From contig JAHHDT010000006.1 in the NCBI GenBank assembly GCA_019739225.1, positions 977,501 to 1,041,500 of the forward strand: a stretch of 64,000 nt of DNA, written 5' to 3'. A program made the translations under genes and the position numbers. Below are positions 25,999 through 35,272 of this stretch, piece after piece. The stretch's first letter is position 1; each line of letters starts with the position of its first letter. The notes beneath the pieces were generated by a model that was not told the DNA's origin, did not search any database, and worked only from the letters and a program-made list of their open reading frames with translations. Source of the DNA: Aquamicrobium sp. (GTDB taxonomy: Bacteria > Pseudomonadota > Alphaproteobacteria > Rhizobiales > Rhizobiaceae).

Positions 25999-27390
25999 CT
26001 AGCTGTAGATCCACTTCGGCAGCCATGTTGCGATGCCGGGCACCATGAACATGATGGCCAGCGCCACGATCTGGAGCAGCACGAACGGTATGACGCCGCG
26101 ATAGATCATGCCCGTAGACACGTTGTTGGGGGCAACGCCACGCAGGTAGAACAGGGCGAAGCCGAACGGCGGGGTGAGGAATGATGTCTGCAGGTTCACG
26201 CCCACGATCACACCCAGCCAGATGGGGTCGACGCCGAGGTTGAGCAGGATCGGCGCGGTGATCGGGATCACGATGAAGATGATCTCGAACGTATCCAGAA
26301 TGAAGCCGAGCAGGAACATGATCGCCATCACGACGATCACCGCGCCGGTGACGCCGCCGGGCAGGTTCGACAGGAACTCGTGCACGAGATTGTCGCCGCC
26401 CATGAGGCGGAAGACGATCGAAAACACCGACGCGCCGAAGAGGATGATGAACACCATCGACGTGATGGTGGCTGTCGAGACCGTCGCTTCGCGCACGATG
26501 CGGAACGACAGGCGCCACCGCAGGGCTGCCAGCACCATCGCACCGACCGCGCCGACGGATGCTGCCTCGGTGGGGGTTGCGATGCCGCCGAGAATGGAGC
26601 CCAGAACCGCGGCGATGAGCGCCAGCGGCGGCACGAGCGCCACGACGACTTCCTTTGCGAGATACTTCTTCTCCTCCGGCGGCACGGGAGTTGCCGGGCA
26701 CGACTCTGGTGAGAAAATCGCCTTGAAGATCATCCATCCCAGATAGAGGCCAACGAGCAGCAGGCCTGGCAGAATCGCGCCTGCGAACAGGTCGCCCACC
26801 GATACCGGCGTGGGCGCGAAATTGCCCTTGGCCATCTGCACCTGAGCGTTGATGCCGGCGAGCATGTCGCCCATGAAGATGAGCACGGTGGATGGCGGGA
26901 TGATCTGGCCCAGCGTACCGGAGGCGCAGATGACGCCGCAGGCGAGCTTGGGATCGTAGCCGGCGCGAAGCATGGCAGGCAGCGAGATAAGGCCCATGGT
27001 GACGACGGTTGCACCGACGACGCCGGTGGACGCCGCAAGCAGCGCACCCACTATGATGACCGAAATGCCCAGGCCGCCGCGCATGTTGCCGAACAGCTTG
27101 CCCATGGTGAGCAGGAGCTGTTCCGCGATCTTCGAGCGCTCCAGCATGACGCCCATGAAGATGAACAGCGGAACGGCGACCAGCACCTCGTTGGTCATGA
27201 AGCCCAGATAGCGATTGGCCAGCGCGCCGAAATTTGACGGGTCGAAGACGCCGAAAGACATACCCACCAGGCCGAACATCAGCGACACGCCCGCCAGCGT
27301 GAAGGCGACCGGGAAACCGAGCATGAGGAAGCCGATGATGCCGAAGAACATCAGGCCGGAGAGGATCTCTCCGAGAAGGACGGGATCCAT
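25999..27390 (-). CDS. dctM: TRAP transporter large permease DctM
   Basis: A 463-residue, roughly 12-helix ion-coupled transporter subunit of the TRAP system. Characteristic segments are [63 protein letters not shown], the substrate-gate region CASGTLGQIIPPSTVLIFMGDML and, near the end, GVNLQTSFLTPPFGFALFYLRGVAP. The ATG at 27390 overlaps the dctQ stop (TGATG). A large loop near residues 215-250 is Pro/Glu-rich, as in the 2-oxoacid/mannitol TRAP subgroup. It works with DctP and DctQ. Confidence 0.93.
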   Translation of the reverse strand: MDPVLLGEILSGLMFFGIIGFLMLGFPVAFTLAGVSLMFGLVGMSFGVFDPSNFGALANRYLGFMTNEVLVAVPLFIFMGVMLERSKIAEQLLLTMGKLFGNMRGGLGISVIIVGALLAASTGVVGATVVTMGLISLPAMLRAGYDPKLACGVICASGTLGQIIPPSTVLIFMGDMLAGINAQVQMAKGNFAPTPVSVGDLFAGAILPGLLLVGLYLGWMIFKAIFSPESCPATPVPPEEKKYLAKEVVVALVPPLALIAAVLGSILGGIATPTEAASVGAVGAMVLAALRWRLSFRIVREATVSTATITSMVFIILFGASVFSIVFRLMGGDNLVHEFLSNLPGGVTGAVIVVMAIMFLLGFILDTFEIIFIVIPITAPILLNLGVDPIWLGVIVGVNLQTSFLTPPFGFALFYLRGVAPNNVSTGMIYRGVIPFVLLQIVALAIMFMVPGIATWLPKWIYS

Positions 27391-27947
27391 CAATGGGTCT
27401 CCTGCTGGTTTTCGTAGCGGTACTCTGCCGGCAGCAGGTGTTCGTTGCGCGTGAGCACAAGAATGGAGCGAAGCGCCATGGATAGACCCTGTATCCCGAT
27501 GACGAAGGCGAAGACCAGGATGAAGCTCTTGAGAACGAAGAGGCCCGGCATTCCGCCTACATTTGCGGAGCCTTCATAAAGGCGCCAGGAGCGTGAGACG
27601 AAGTTCCAGCCATACGCATAGACGATCCACACGAAAGGCATGAGGAAGAAGACCACGCCGATGAGATCGATCAGCGCTTTGCGTTCGGGGGTGGCAGGTC
27701 GGTAGAAGATGTCCACGCGGACATGGTCGTTGCGCAGCAGCGCGAACCCGGCAACGGCCGTGAACATCGCGCCGTTGAGCCACACATATAGGTCCTGCAT
27801 CCACAGATGCGTGGTGGCAAGCGCATAGCGCTGAACGACGACGGTGAAACAGACAAGCACGATCGCAAGGGACAGCCACGAAAAGACGTTGCCGACCACT
27901 CGGTTTATCGCGTTGATGATCTGGACGATGGCAGCAAGGACTTTCAT
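27390..27947 (-). CDS. dctQ: TRAP transporter small permease DctQ
   Basis: A 185-residue four-helix membrane subunit. It has the usual DctQ features: first helix with VFSWLSLAIVLVCFTVVVQRY, the WMQDLYVWLNGAMFTAVAGFALLRNDHVRVDIFY amphipathic region near residues 50-85, and the SWRLYEGSANVGGMPGLFVLKSFI periplasmic loop typical of mannitol/2-oxoacid TRAP DctQ proteins. It leads the dctQM operon, with GGAG-like sequence before ATG 27947. The gap upstream is shared with the divergent oxidoreductase gene. Confidence 0.92.
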   Translation of the reverse strand: MKVLAAIVQIINAINRVVGNVFSWLSLAIVLVCFTVVVQRYALATTHLWMQDLYVWLNGAMFTAVAGFALLRNDHVRVDIFYRPATPERKALIDLIGVVFFLMPFVWIVYAYGWNFVSRSWRLYEGSANVGGMPGLFVLKSFILVFAFVIGIQGLSMALRSILVLTRNEHLLPAEYRYENQQETH

Positions 27948-28327
27948 GGGTTCCGACTCCGAACCTCGATCCCGTGGAAAATGTCGTGGTGGCGCAGCAC
28001 GCAGCGTGCCATCGCAGGCTCCCTTATGGCACGTCCGGCGGCGATGCCGGAAATGCGTTCCCCTAGACGTTTTTTGCTCTTTTTGACAACCCTGCGAATC
28101 CCCTCAGGACGCGCGGGCCAGCCTTTTTGTCACGGCGCATTAGCAGGTTGGCGAAAGCTTGGAAAGCAAGGCGCCGGGCTTTTCTGTGAAGTTCAGGGCA
28201 ATGAGGACCTACTTCGCCTGGCTCAGGCGATTTCGTTTGACGGGGGCGATTCAGGCGGAAACACTGGAGCCACGGCACGCCAGAGTCCGCGCGGCGACGC
28301 GGGCGGCTACCTATCAGGAGGACGTTG
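27948..28327. other. 380-bp divergent intergenic region, no gene seen
   Basis: Separates divergent dctQ and the large oxidoreductase gene, so it must hold both promoters. It includes two short T-runs (28069-28086) and a TTGACA at 28082 without a convincing -10 partner. I see no conserved small ORF, strong palindrome or riboswitch-like structure. The frame opening at 28159 only runs into the oxidoreductase gene out of frame. Confidence 0.5.
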
Positions 28328-31300
28328 ATGACGCTGCACGAAGTCGCGCTCGACGACAAATTCGACCTTTCCAAAGAGCGCATCTTCATTTCCGGTGCCC
28401 AGGCGGTAATCCGCATGCTGATGATGCAGCGCGAACGCGACCGGCGCGCCGGTCTTTCGACGGCAGGCTTCATCTCGGGTTATCGCGGTTCTCCGCTAGG
28501 CGGGCTCGACCAGCAGCTCTGGCGGGCAAAGCGTCAACTTCAGGACGCGGACATCGTGTTCCAGCCGGGCCTGAACGAGGAACTGGCCGCGACCGCCTGC
28601 TGGGGTACGCAGCAGACCGAATTGCTGGGCGAAGGCAAGCATGACGGCGTTTTCGCGCTCTGGTACGGCAAGGGGCCCGGCGTCGACCGGACGGGCGACG
28701 TGTTCCGGCATGCCAATCTCGCCGGATCATCGAAGCATGGCGGCGTGCTCGCGCTGATGGGCGATGATCACACCGCGGAATCGTCGACCAACGCCCACGC
28801 GACCGAATTCGCCTTCGTCGATGCCATGGTTCCGATCTTCAACCCTGCAGGTGTGCAGGAACTGATCGATTACGGCCTCTACGGCTATGCGCTGTCGCGG
28901 TTCGCCGGCACCTGGTCGGCGATCAAGTGCGTCAAGGACAATATCGAATCGACCGCTTCCGTCGACGTGTCGCTAGACCGGCTGAACATCATACTGCCGG
29001 AGATCGACATGCCTGCGGGCGGGCTCAACATTCGCCACGAACTCGACCAGTTCGCGCAGGAGAGCCGGCTGCACGACTACAAGCGCGCGGCGGCAAGCGC
29101 GTTCATCCACGCCAACGGTCTCAACCGCATCGTCTATTCGGGCGGAAAGAGCCCGAAGATCGGCATCCTCACCATCGGCAAGAGCTATCTCGACGTCAGA
29201 CAGGCGCTCGACGACATCGGCATCGGCGAGGCAGAGGCGAACCGCATCGGCGTACGCCTTTTCAAGGTGGCCTGTCCGTGGCCGCTGGACTATGCGCACA
29301 TCGCGGAATTTGCTCGTGACCTCGAAACGATCGTCGTGGTGGAGGAAAAGCGCTCGCTTCTGGAGACGCAGCTTCGCGAGAACCTCTACGACACCGCCAA
29401 TCGTCCAACGATCATCGGCAAGAAGGACGAGCGCGGCGCGACCCTGTTCCAGGCGGCCGGGGCGCTGGACCCCAACGACATCGCCATCGCGCTGGGCGAG
29501 CGCATTCTCAAGACGATCGGCCATTCCGAAGAGATCGCCGCCAAGGTCAGCCGGTTGCGGCAGTTCCAGGCGATGCTGGCCGACACGAAGGATGTGGCCA
29601 GCCGCACGCCCTATTTCTGCTCCGGCTGCCCGCACAATTCCTCGACCAAAGTGCCGGAAGGCTCGATGGCCGCAGCCGGCATCGGCTGCCATTTCATGGC
29701 GCTCTGGATGGACCGCTCGACCGTGGGCTTCACGGCCATGGGCGGCGAGGGCGCGCAATGGGTGGGGCAGGCGCCGTTCTCCAAACGCGGGCACATGTTC
29801 CAGAACCTGGGCGACGGCACCTACAACCATTCCGGCTCGCTGGCGCTGCGCTTCGCGGTCGCCAGCAACGCCAATGTCACCTACAAAATCCTCTACAACG
29901 ATGCAGTCGCGATGACGGGCGGCCAACCGCATGAGGGCAATCTCTCGGTGGACATGGTCGCCAACCAGGTGCGCGCCGAAGGCGTCGAGCGCATCGCCAT
30001 CGTCACCGACGAGCCGGAAAAATATGCCGGCCGCGCGCAGTTTCCGGCCGGGGCAACCATTCATCATCGCGACGACCTGGACGCCGTGCAGCGTGAGTTG
30101 CGCGACGTGAAGGGCGTGTCGGTGCTGCTGTACGACCAGACCTGCGCGGCGGAGAAGCGGCGCCGGCGCAAGCGGGGCACCTTTCCCGATCCGGACAAGC
30201 GCGTCATCATCAACGAGCTGGTCTGCGAGGGCTGCGGCGACTGCGGGGTCGCTTCCAACTGCGTCTCCGTTCAGCCGGTCGAGACCGAATTCGGCCGCAA
30301 GCGGCGGATCGACCAGTCCTCGTGCAACAAGGACTTTTCCTGCGTCAACGGCTTCTGCCCGTCTTTCGTGACCGTCCACGGCGCAAAGATCCGCAAGGCG
30401 GAAGGCGTGTCGGGACGGGCAGACCCGCTCGATGGTGTGCCCGAACCGGCACTGTTCACGCTGGGGCATCAGGGATGGTCTTCGATCATCGACGGCATCG
30501 GCGGCACCGGAGTCGTGACCGTGGGCGCGGTGCTCGGCATGGCCGCGCATCTGGAGGGCAAGGGCTGCGGCATGATCGACATGGCGGGGCTGGCGCAGAA
30601 GGGCGGCGCCGTTTTCTCGCATGTCCGTATCGCCAACGCTCCGGAGGACATCCACGCAATCCGCGTTTCGGCGGGCAAGGCGGACCTCGTGCTCGGCTGC
30701 GATCTCGTCGTCTCCGGCTCGAAGAAGGTTCTCGCCTCGGTACGCGAGGGTGAGACGATCTTCGTTGCCAATACCGCTGAGGTGATGCCCGGCGACTTCG
30801 CCCGATCGGCCGACTTTTTCCTGCCGACCGAGCGAGTGAAGAAGGCGATCCGTACCGCTGCCGGTGAAGACAAGGCGCATTTCTTCGACGCAACCAACAC
30901 TGCCTCAGTGCTTTTCGGCAATTCGCTCGGCGCCAACATGTTCATGCTCGGCTTTGCATATCAGCATGGCGGGCTGCCGCTTTCGGCGGAGGCGGTCGAG
31001 AAGGCGATCGAACTCAACGGCCAGGCGGTCGCAATGAATATCGATGCCTTTCGCTGGGGTCGCCGGGCGGCGCACGATCCGGAGTTCGTCAAAGGCCTGG
31101 TCGCGTCGTCCCGGAGCGCAGCGACCGGGCGACAGTTGTCCGAGACCCTGGACGAGATCGTCGAACGCCGTGTCGCATTCCTCACCGAGTATCAGAACGC
31201 CGCCTACGCAGCGCGTTATCTCGGCGTGGTGCAGGCCATGCGCGAGGCGGAGGAGCGCGCGGTGGCGGGCTCGACCGCCGTCAGCGAAGCCGTTGCGCGC

Positions 31301-31807
31301 AACCTGTTCAAGCTGATGGCGATCAAGGACGAATACGAAGTCGCGCGGCTTTACACCGATGGCGCGTTCCAGAAGCAGCTTGCGGGCCAGTTCCAGACCT
31401 GGGATCGGCTCGAATTCCATCTCGCACCGCCCATCCTCGGACGAAAGGATGCCGATGGGAGGCCGAAGAAGTCGAGCTTCGGACCATGGATGATGAAAGG
31501 CTTTTCCGTCCTCGCCCGCCTGAAGGGTCTGCGCGGCACCGCTCTCGATGTCTTCGGATACACTGGCGAGCGCCGGATGGAACGCCGTCTGCTGAACGAA
31601 TATGAAGGCGATCTGGAAACGATCAGACAGGCAATGGCGCCGGGCCGGATCGATGCGGCTGCGGCGCTTGCATCGGTGCCGGCCATCATCCGCGGTTACG
31701 GTCATGTGAAGCAGGCAAATGCCGACAAGGCTGCCAGTGAACGACAGCGGTTGATCGCTAGACTGAAGTTGCCCACGTCGGCGGAAGCGCTGAAGGCGGC
31801 AGAGTAG
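28328..31807 (+). CDS. Indolepyruvate ferredoxin oxidoreductase, single-chain fused type
   Basis: A 1159-residue enzyme that oxidatively decarboxylates arylpyruvates or branched 2-oxoacids to acyl-CoA. Order: pyrimidine-type TPP domain (about 20-300, with SGYRGSPLGGLDQQLW), the TPP-binding half (about 430-620, FCSGCPHNSSTKVPEGS and GEGAQWVGQAPF), a ferredoxin-like Cys-rich segment (C633, C636, C639, C645 in CEGCGDC... and a second set CNKDFSCVNGFC near 664-674), the gamma domain (about 725-905, IGGTGVVTVGAVLGMAAH) and a C-terminal DUF6537-like region. AGGAGG precedes ATG 28328. This fused form is common in aerobic proteobacteria for aromatic amino acid breakdown, and the adjacent 2-oxoacid-type TRAP system could supply substrate. 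Confidence 0.92.
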   Translation: MTLHEVALDDKFDLSKERIFISGAQAVIRMLMMQRERDRRAGLSTAGFISGYRGSPLGGLDQQLWRAKRQLQDADIVFQPGLNEELAATACWGTQQTELLGEGKHDGVFALWYGKGPGVDRTGDVFRHANLAGSSKHGGVLALMGDDHTAESSTNAHATEFAFVDAMVPIFNPAGVQELIDYGLYGYALSRFAGTWSAIKCVKDNIESTASVDVSLDRLNIILPEIDMPAGGLNIRHELDQFAQESRLHDYKRAAASAFIHANGLNRIVYSGGKSPKIGILTIGKSYLDVRQALDDIGIGEAEANRIGVRLFKVACPWPLDYAHIAEFARDLETIVVVEEKRSLLETQLRENLYDTANRPTIIGKKDERGATLFQAAGALDPNDIAIALGERILKTIGHSEEIAAKVSRLRQFQAMLADTKDVASRTPYFCSGCPHNSSTKVPEGSMAAAGIGCHFMALWMDRSTVGFTAMGGEGAQWVGQAPFSKRGHMFQNLGDGTYNHSGSLALRFAVASNANVTYKILYNDAVAMTGGQPHEGNLSVDMVANQVRAEGVERIAIVTDEPEKYAGRAQFPAGATIHHRDDLDAVQRELRDVKGVSVLLYDQTCAAEKRRRRKRGTFPDPDKRVIINELVCEGCGDCGVASNCVSVQPVETEFGRKRRIDQSSCNKDFSCVNGFCPSFVTVHGAKIRKAEGVSGRADPLDGVPEPALFTLGHQGWSSIIDGIGGTGVVTVGAVLGMAAHLEGKGCGMIDMAGLAQKGGAVFSHVRIANAPEDIHAIRVSAGKADLVLGCDLVVSGSKKVLASVREGETIFVANTAEVMPGDFARSADFFLPTERVKKAIRTAAGEDKAHFFDATNTASVLFGNSLGANMFMLGFAYQHGGLPLSAEAVEKAIELNGQAVAMNIDAFRWGRRAAHDPEFVKGLVASSRSAATGRQLSETLDEIVERRVAFLTEYQNAAYAARYLGVVQAMREAEERAVAGSTAVSEAVARNLFKLMAIKDEYEVARLYTDGAFQKQLAGQFQTWDRLEFHLAPPILGRKDADGRPKKSSFGPWMMKGFSVLARLKGLRGTALDVFGYTGERRMERRLLNEYEGDLETIRQAMAPGRIDAAAALASVPAIIRGYGHVKQANADKAASERQRLIARLKLPTSAEALKAAE

Positions 31808-31898
31808 TCCGATCGCGGCGGCACTTGGCGAAATGCTTGAAGCAGCAGGTCCCGGGTAAGCGCTTGTCCGTATAAGTCTTTCTTAATTCGAGCGTGTC

Positions 31899-34238
31899 AT
31901 GAAGAAACACTGCATGACACACGAGATAAACCGAGTGAAGCCCGACCAGGTACCCGGAGACGTGTACGTTCAGTTCGTGCGCTCGTTGTACGACAACGTG
32001 CACATGCTTCTGATCGGTGCGTTCTGTCATGCCGTCGTTTCGGGTATGTCCTACCTCAAGACGGGTCACGGCATCTTTTTGTGGATGGCGGTTCTGCTGG
32101 CGTCGGTCGGTGTCTGGCGCTATTTCAGCATGCGCCGCGTGGTCAGGGATGCTGTCATCCGCGACTACCAAAGCGCCAAACGCTGTGAGCGCGAATACAT
32201 CATCCAGGGCAGCATTCAGGGGCTTACGCTCGGCAGCTTCTGCTTCATCGCGATTTATCTCTATCCGGATCCCTATGCCGAACTGTCGGCCACGGCCGTC
32301 ACGATGGGGTCGATGGTCACGGTGGCGGGCCGCAATTACGGCTCGCCGCGGATGGTGGCGATCTTCTCGCTGACCTTCGTGCTTCCGATCGCCGTGGGGC
32401 TGCTGATGCGCGCGGATCCGTTCAATGCCGTGCTCGGCCTGCTCATCATTCCGTTCTTTTTCATCATTTCCGGCACCGCGAAGGGTGTGCGGGAAGTGTT
32501 GTTCTCCGCCGTCATCGGCCACAGGCGCGCAGACCAGATCGCCCAGCGTTTCGACCGGGCGCTCAACACGATGTCGTCGGGACTGATCATGCTCAGCCCC
32601 GAAGGCAAGGTCGTGGTGGCCAATGCCGAAGCCGCCAGCCTGATGGGCGTGCGCAAGCCCGAGAAGCTCCTGGGGCGAACGTTGCGCGGGCTGCTCATGC
32701 GTGGCGTGGCGGCGGGCGTGCTGAGCCTCAAGGATTCGCGCTATGCAGAAACGCAGCTCACCCGCGCCTTGCGTGAGGGCAAGGATCGCAAGGTGCTTCT
32801 GCGGCTCACCGACAACCGCTACTTCGAATTCTCCGCGCGGGAAGGATATGACGAGCTTGGCGTCATCACCTTCGACGAAGTGACCGCCCGTATCGAGGCC
32901 GAAGAGCGCATCCGTTTCATGGCGCGCTACGACAGCCTCACGGGGCTACCGAACCGCGCCTATTTCCACGAAGTCGTCTCCGAAGCGGTTGCTGCAGGAA
33001 GCCAGGATCGGAAGGTCGCGCTCGCGGTGTTCGATCTCGACGACTTCAAGAGCGTCAACGATACGCTGGGCCATCCGGTCGGCGACGGGCTCATCTATGC
33101 GGTTGCCGAGCGCCTGAACCGCTTCGCCGGCGAAGATGTGCGGGTCAGCCGCTTCGGCGGCGACGAGTTCATGATCTTCTTCAACGACGTGCAGGAGCCC
33201 GAAGCGTTTCCTGCTCTGCTCGACGAGATATTCGCCAGCCTCAACGGCGATGTGGACGTCGCCGGTCATGCCTTGCGGATCCAGACCAGCGCGGGCGCGG
33301 TGCTGAGCCCCGCAAAGGACGCCGACGTCGATGCGATGATCGTCAAGGCAGATCTGGCGCTCTACAAGGCCAAGGAAAACGGCAAGAACGGCTGGCGTCT
33401 TTTCGAGGCCGCCATGGACCAGGCATTCCGCAACCGTCAGGTGATGAAGGCGGATCTGCGCCATGCCGTGGAAACCAGAGGCCTGCGGGTCGTTTACCAG
33501 CCGATCGTTTCGATGGAGACGATGCGGATCGCGAGTTGCGAGGCCTTGTGCCGCTGGGACCACCCGGAAATCGGCCCGATCTCGCCTTCGGTCTTCATTC
33601 CGCTGGCTGAAGAGATGGGGATCGTCTCCGAAATCAGCACCTTCATGCTGGAAGCCGCTACGGCCGAATGCAGCAGGTGGCCGGAGCCTATCAGCGTGTC
33701 GGTCAACCTGTCGGCCAAGGATTTCCGCAACAGCAGTGTGATCGACAAGGTGCGCGAGGCGCTCGAGAAGTCGGGGCTGGCGCCTCATCGTCTGGAGATC
33801 GAGGTCACCGAAACCGCGCTGCTGGACGACAAGTCGCAGACCGGCACCTATATCGAACAACTGAAGGCGCTGGGCGTCCGTATCGCGCTGGACGATTTCG
33901 GTACGGGCTACTCAAGTCTCAGCTATCTGCACACCTTGCCGCTCGACAAGGTCAAGATCGACCGCTCGTTCCTGATCGACGTGACGCGCAACCAGCGTTC
34001 GCTCGAACTCCTCAAGGGTGTGGTCAACCTGTCCCGCCCGCTTGGCCTCGCAGTGACCATCGAGGGTGTCGAGACCTTCGACCAGTTGAAGGTGCTGGCT
34101 TTGGAAGTGAAGCCCGATCTCGTCCAGGGTTTCCTCTTCGGTTCAGCCTTGACGGCGTCGGGCATCGACACGATGTCGACAACCACCTGGCCGTTCGCCA
34201 GCCAGATCAACGCCTCCGTGTCCGCCTCCGGGCGCTAA
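31899..34238 (+). CDS. Membrane GGDEF-EAL cyclic-di-GMP enzyme
   Basis: A 779-residue bifunctional candidate. About five or six transmembrane helices fill residues 35-200, followed by a PAS-like region (about 220-330, FDRALNTMSSGLIMLSPEGKVVVAN). The GGDEF domain has its signature intact at 420-424 (SRFGGDEFMIF). The EAL domain begins EALCRW at 548 and keeps VNLSA, EVTETALL, DDFGTGYSSL, VKIDRSF and EGVET, the metal and catalytic set of active phosphodiesterases. Both activities are therefore possible. The start is uncertain: ATG 31899 or ATG 31914, neither with a clear ribosome site. It is monocistronic by spacing and sits just upstream of the FeeM-like synthase. Confidence 0.92.
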   Translation: MKKHCMTHEINRVKPDQVPGDVYVQFVRSLYDNVHMLLIGAFCHAVVSGMSYLKTGHGIFLWMAVLLASVGVWRYFSMRRVVRDAVIRDYQSAKRCEREYIIQGSIQGLTLGSFCFIAIYLYPDPYAELSATAVTMGSMVTVAGRNYGSPRMVAIFSLTFVLPIAVGLLMRADPFNAVLGLLIIPFFFIISGTAKGVREVLFSAVIGHRRADQIAQRFDRALNTMSSGLIMLSPEGKVVVANAEAASLMGVRKPEKLLGRTLRGLLMRGVAAGVLSLKDSRYAETQLTRALREGKDRKVLLRLTDNRYFEFSAREGYDELGVITFDEVTARIEAEERIRFMARYDSLTGLPNRAYFHEVVSEAVAAGSQDRKVALAVFDLDDFKSVNDTLGHPVGDGLIYAVAERLNRFAGEDVRVSRFGGDEFMIFFNDVQEPEAFPALLDEIFASLNGDVDVAGHALRIQTSAGAVLSPAKDADVDAMIVKADLALYKAKENGKNGWRLFEAAMDQAFRNRQVMKADLRHAVETRGLRVVYQPIVSMETMRIASCEALCRWDHPEIGPISPSVFIPLAEEMGIVSEISTFMLEAATAECSRWPEPISVSVNLSAKDFRNSSVIDKVREALEKSGLAPHRLEIEVTETALLDDKSQTGTYIEQLKALGVRIALDDFGTGYSSLSYLHTLPLDKVKIDRSFLIDVTRNQRSLELLKGVVNLSRPLGLAVTIEGVETFDQLKVLALEVKPDLVQGFLFGSALTASGIDTMSTTTWPFASQINASVSASGR

Positions 34239-34274
34239 GCGACCTCTCCTCATTCAATTCACGCGGTCGGGAAG

Positions 34275-34289
34275 TTAACCCTTTCTTAA
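34275..34289 (+). promoter_or_regulatory. CtrA-type box 1 upstream of the FeeM-like synthase
   Basis: TTAA-CCCTTTC-TTAA, an exact TTAA-N7-TTAA match. It lies inside a wider 9-bp perfect inverted repeat (aagttaacc ... ggttaactt, 34272-34298), so a third TTAA follows 2 bases later. It is 103 bases before ATG 34392. Confidence 0.55.
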
Positions 34290-34344
34290 GGTTAACTTTC
34301 GGTAAACAGCGCGCCGAGGATTTTCGCCTTTACTCACCTCTAGG

Positions 34345-34359
34345 TTAATGTACCGTTAA
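34345..34359 (+). promoter_or_regulatory. CtrA-type box 2 upstream of the FeeM-like synthase
   Basis: TTAA-TGTACCG-TTAA, a second exact TTAA-N7-TTAA match, 33 bases before ATG 34392 and about 70 bases after box 1. Paired CtrA sites usually mark a promoter under cell-cycle control. Confidence 0.6.
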
Positions 34360-34391
34360 TTTGGCCGATTGACGTGACCAATTGCGGGGAC

Positions 34392-35174
34392 ATGATGGAG
34401 TCACGAGTAGTACCGCTTTCGTATGCGGCGGAGGATGCGGCCTCTGTCGTGCAACCACAAGAATCCAGCTTCTCCAGAAGCGTATCCGCTCTGCTCGAAC
34501 ATATCGAATATCGCCGCTGCGAAAGCGGCGAGGACATCGAGGCGATCTATCGCCTGCGCTACGATGCCTATCTGGCGAGCGGCATGATTACGGGCTCATC
34601 GACGCGCATCGTCGAGGACGAGTTCGACGACCTTGCGAACGCCTACCGGTTCGGCATCTTCATCGATGGCCAGTTGGCCAGCACGATCCGTGTTCACCAT
34701 GTTCATCCGCAGATGCCGGTTTCGCCGAGCGTGCAGGTCTTCGGCGACGAGCTGAAGCCGCGGCTGGCCGGTGGCGAGACGTTCATCGATCCGAGCCGCT
34801 TTGCGGCCGACAGCGAGTTTTCTCGCGCATTCAAGGCCCTGCCTTACGTGACCTTGCGGCTGGCAGTGGCAGCCTGTTCCTATTTCGATGTCGATTATTG
34901 CCTGACGGCGATCAAGGAAGAGCATACCGGTTTCTATCGCCGCATATTCGGCTCTGAACAGACGATGCCTTCGCGTACATATCCCGGGCTTGTCTGCCCC
35001 GTTTACCTGTTCCAGTCGAAATGCTCGGAAAACATGGCCAAGACCATCGAGCGCTTTCCGTTCTTCAAGTCGACGCCGTTCGAACAGCGGATGCTGTTCG
35101 CGCGTCCGCCCAAGGGCGAACTTGCGCCGCTGACCATCCTGCCGACGGCCAAATACATGAAGCGCGCCGCCTGA
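34392..35174 (+). CDS. FeeM/LuxI-like N-acyl amino acid (or acyl-homoserine lactone-type) synthase
   Basis: A 260-residue protein with the GNAT-like fold of acyl-homoserine lactone and N-acyl amino acid synthases. The conserved N-terminal pattern is IYRLRYDAYLASGMI...DEFDDLANAY, then QLASTIRVHHV, the equivalent of the R-x-x-V/Y, D-x-F-D and IRL blocks of LuxI. Downstream are GETFIDPSRFAAD, an Arg/Phe acidic patch, and YVTLRLAVAACSYFDVDYCL. No signal peptide. The product would be an acylated amino acid, lipid or signal, but which cannot be read from sequence. ATG 34392 and ATG 34395 are both possible behind GCGGGGA. Two CtrA boxes lie upstream, and no LuxR-type receptor is nearby. Confidence 0.7.
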   Translation: MMESRVVPLSYAAEDAASVVQPQESSFSRSVSALLEHIEYRRCESGEDIEAIYRLRYDAYLASGMITGSSTRIVEDEFDDLANAYRFGIFIDGQLASTIRVHHVHPQMPVSPSVQVFGDELKPRLAGGETFIDPSRFAADSEFSRAFKALPYVTLRLAVAACSYFDVDYCLTAIKEEHTGFYRRIFGSEQTMPSRTYPGLVCPVYLFQSKCSENMAKTIERFPFFKSTPFEQRMLFARPPKGELAPLTILPTAKYMKRAA

Positions 35175-35272
35175 CGGCGGGTCGGTCCCGTTGTTCTTGT
35201 CTTTCCGGGAAGGGGCGTTCATAAGCCATCGCAGATACGGGCAATGAGCGACCGGCCCGCATTCGAGGACAT

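Noticed and set aside
28973-30880. Very long antisense open frame (635 codons) on the minus strand
   Set aside because: It mirrors the oxidoreductase gene; high GC third-position bias creates open antisense frames. Its translation shows no recognisable domain and no ribosome site.
34272-34298. 9-bp inverted repeat aagttaacc/ggttaactt as an independent operator
   Set aside because: Its TTAA words are better explained as part of a CtrA-type TTAA-N7-TTAA site, so it is not listed separately.
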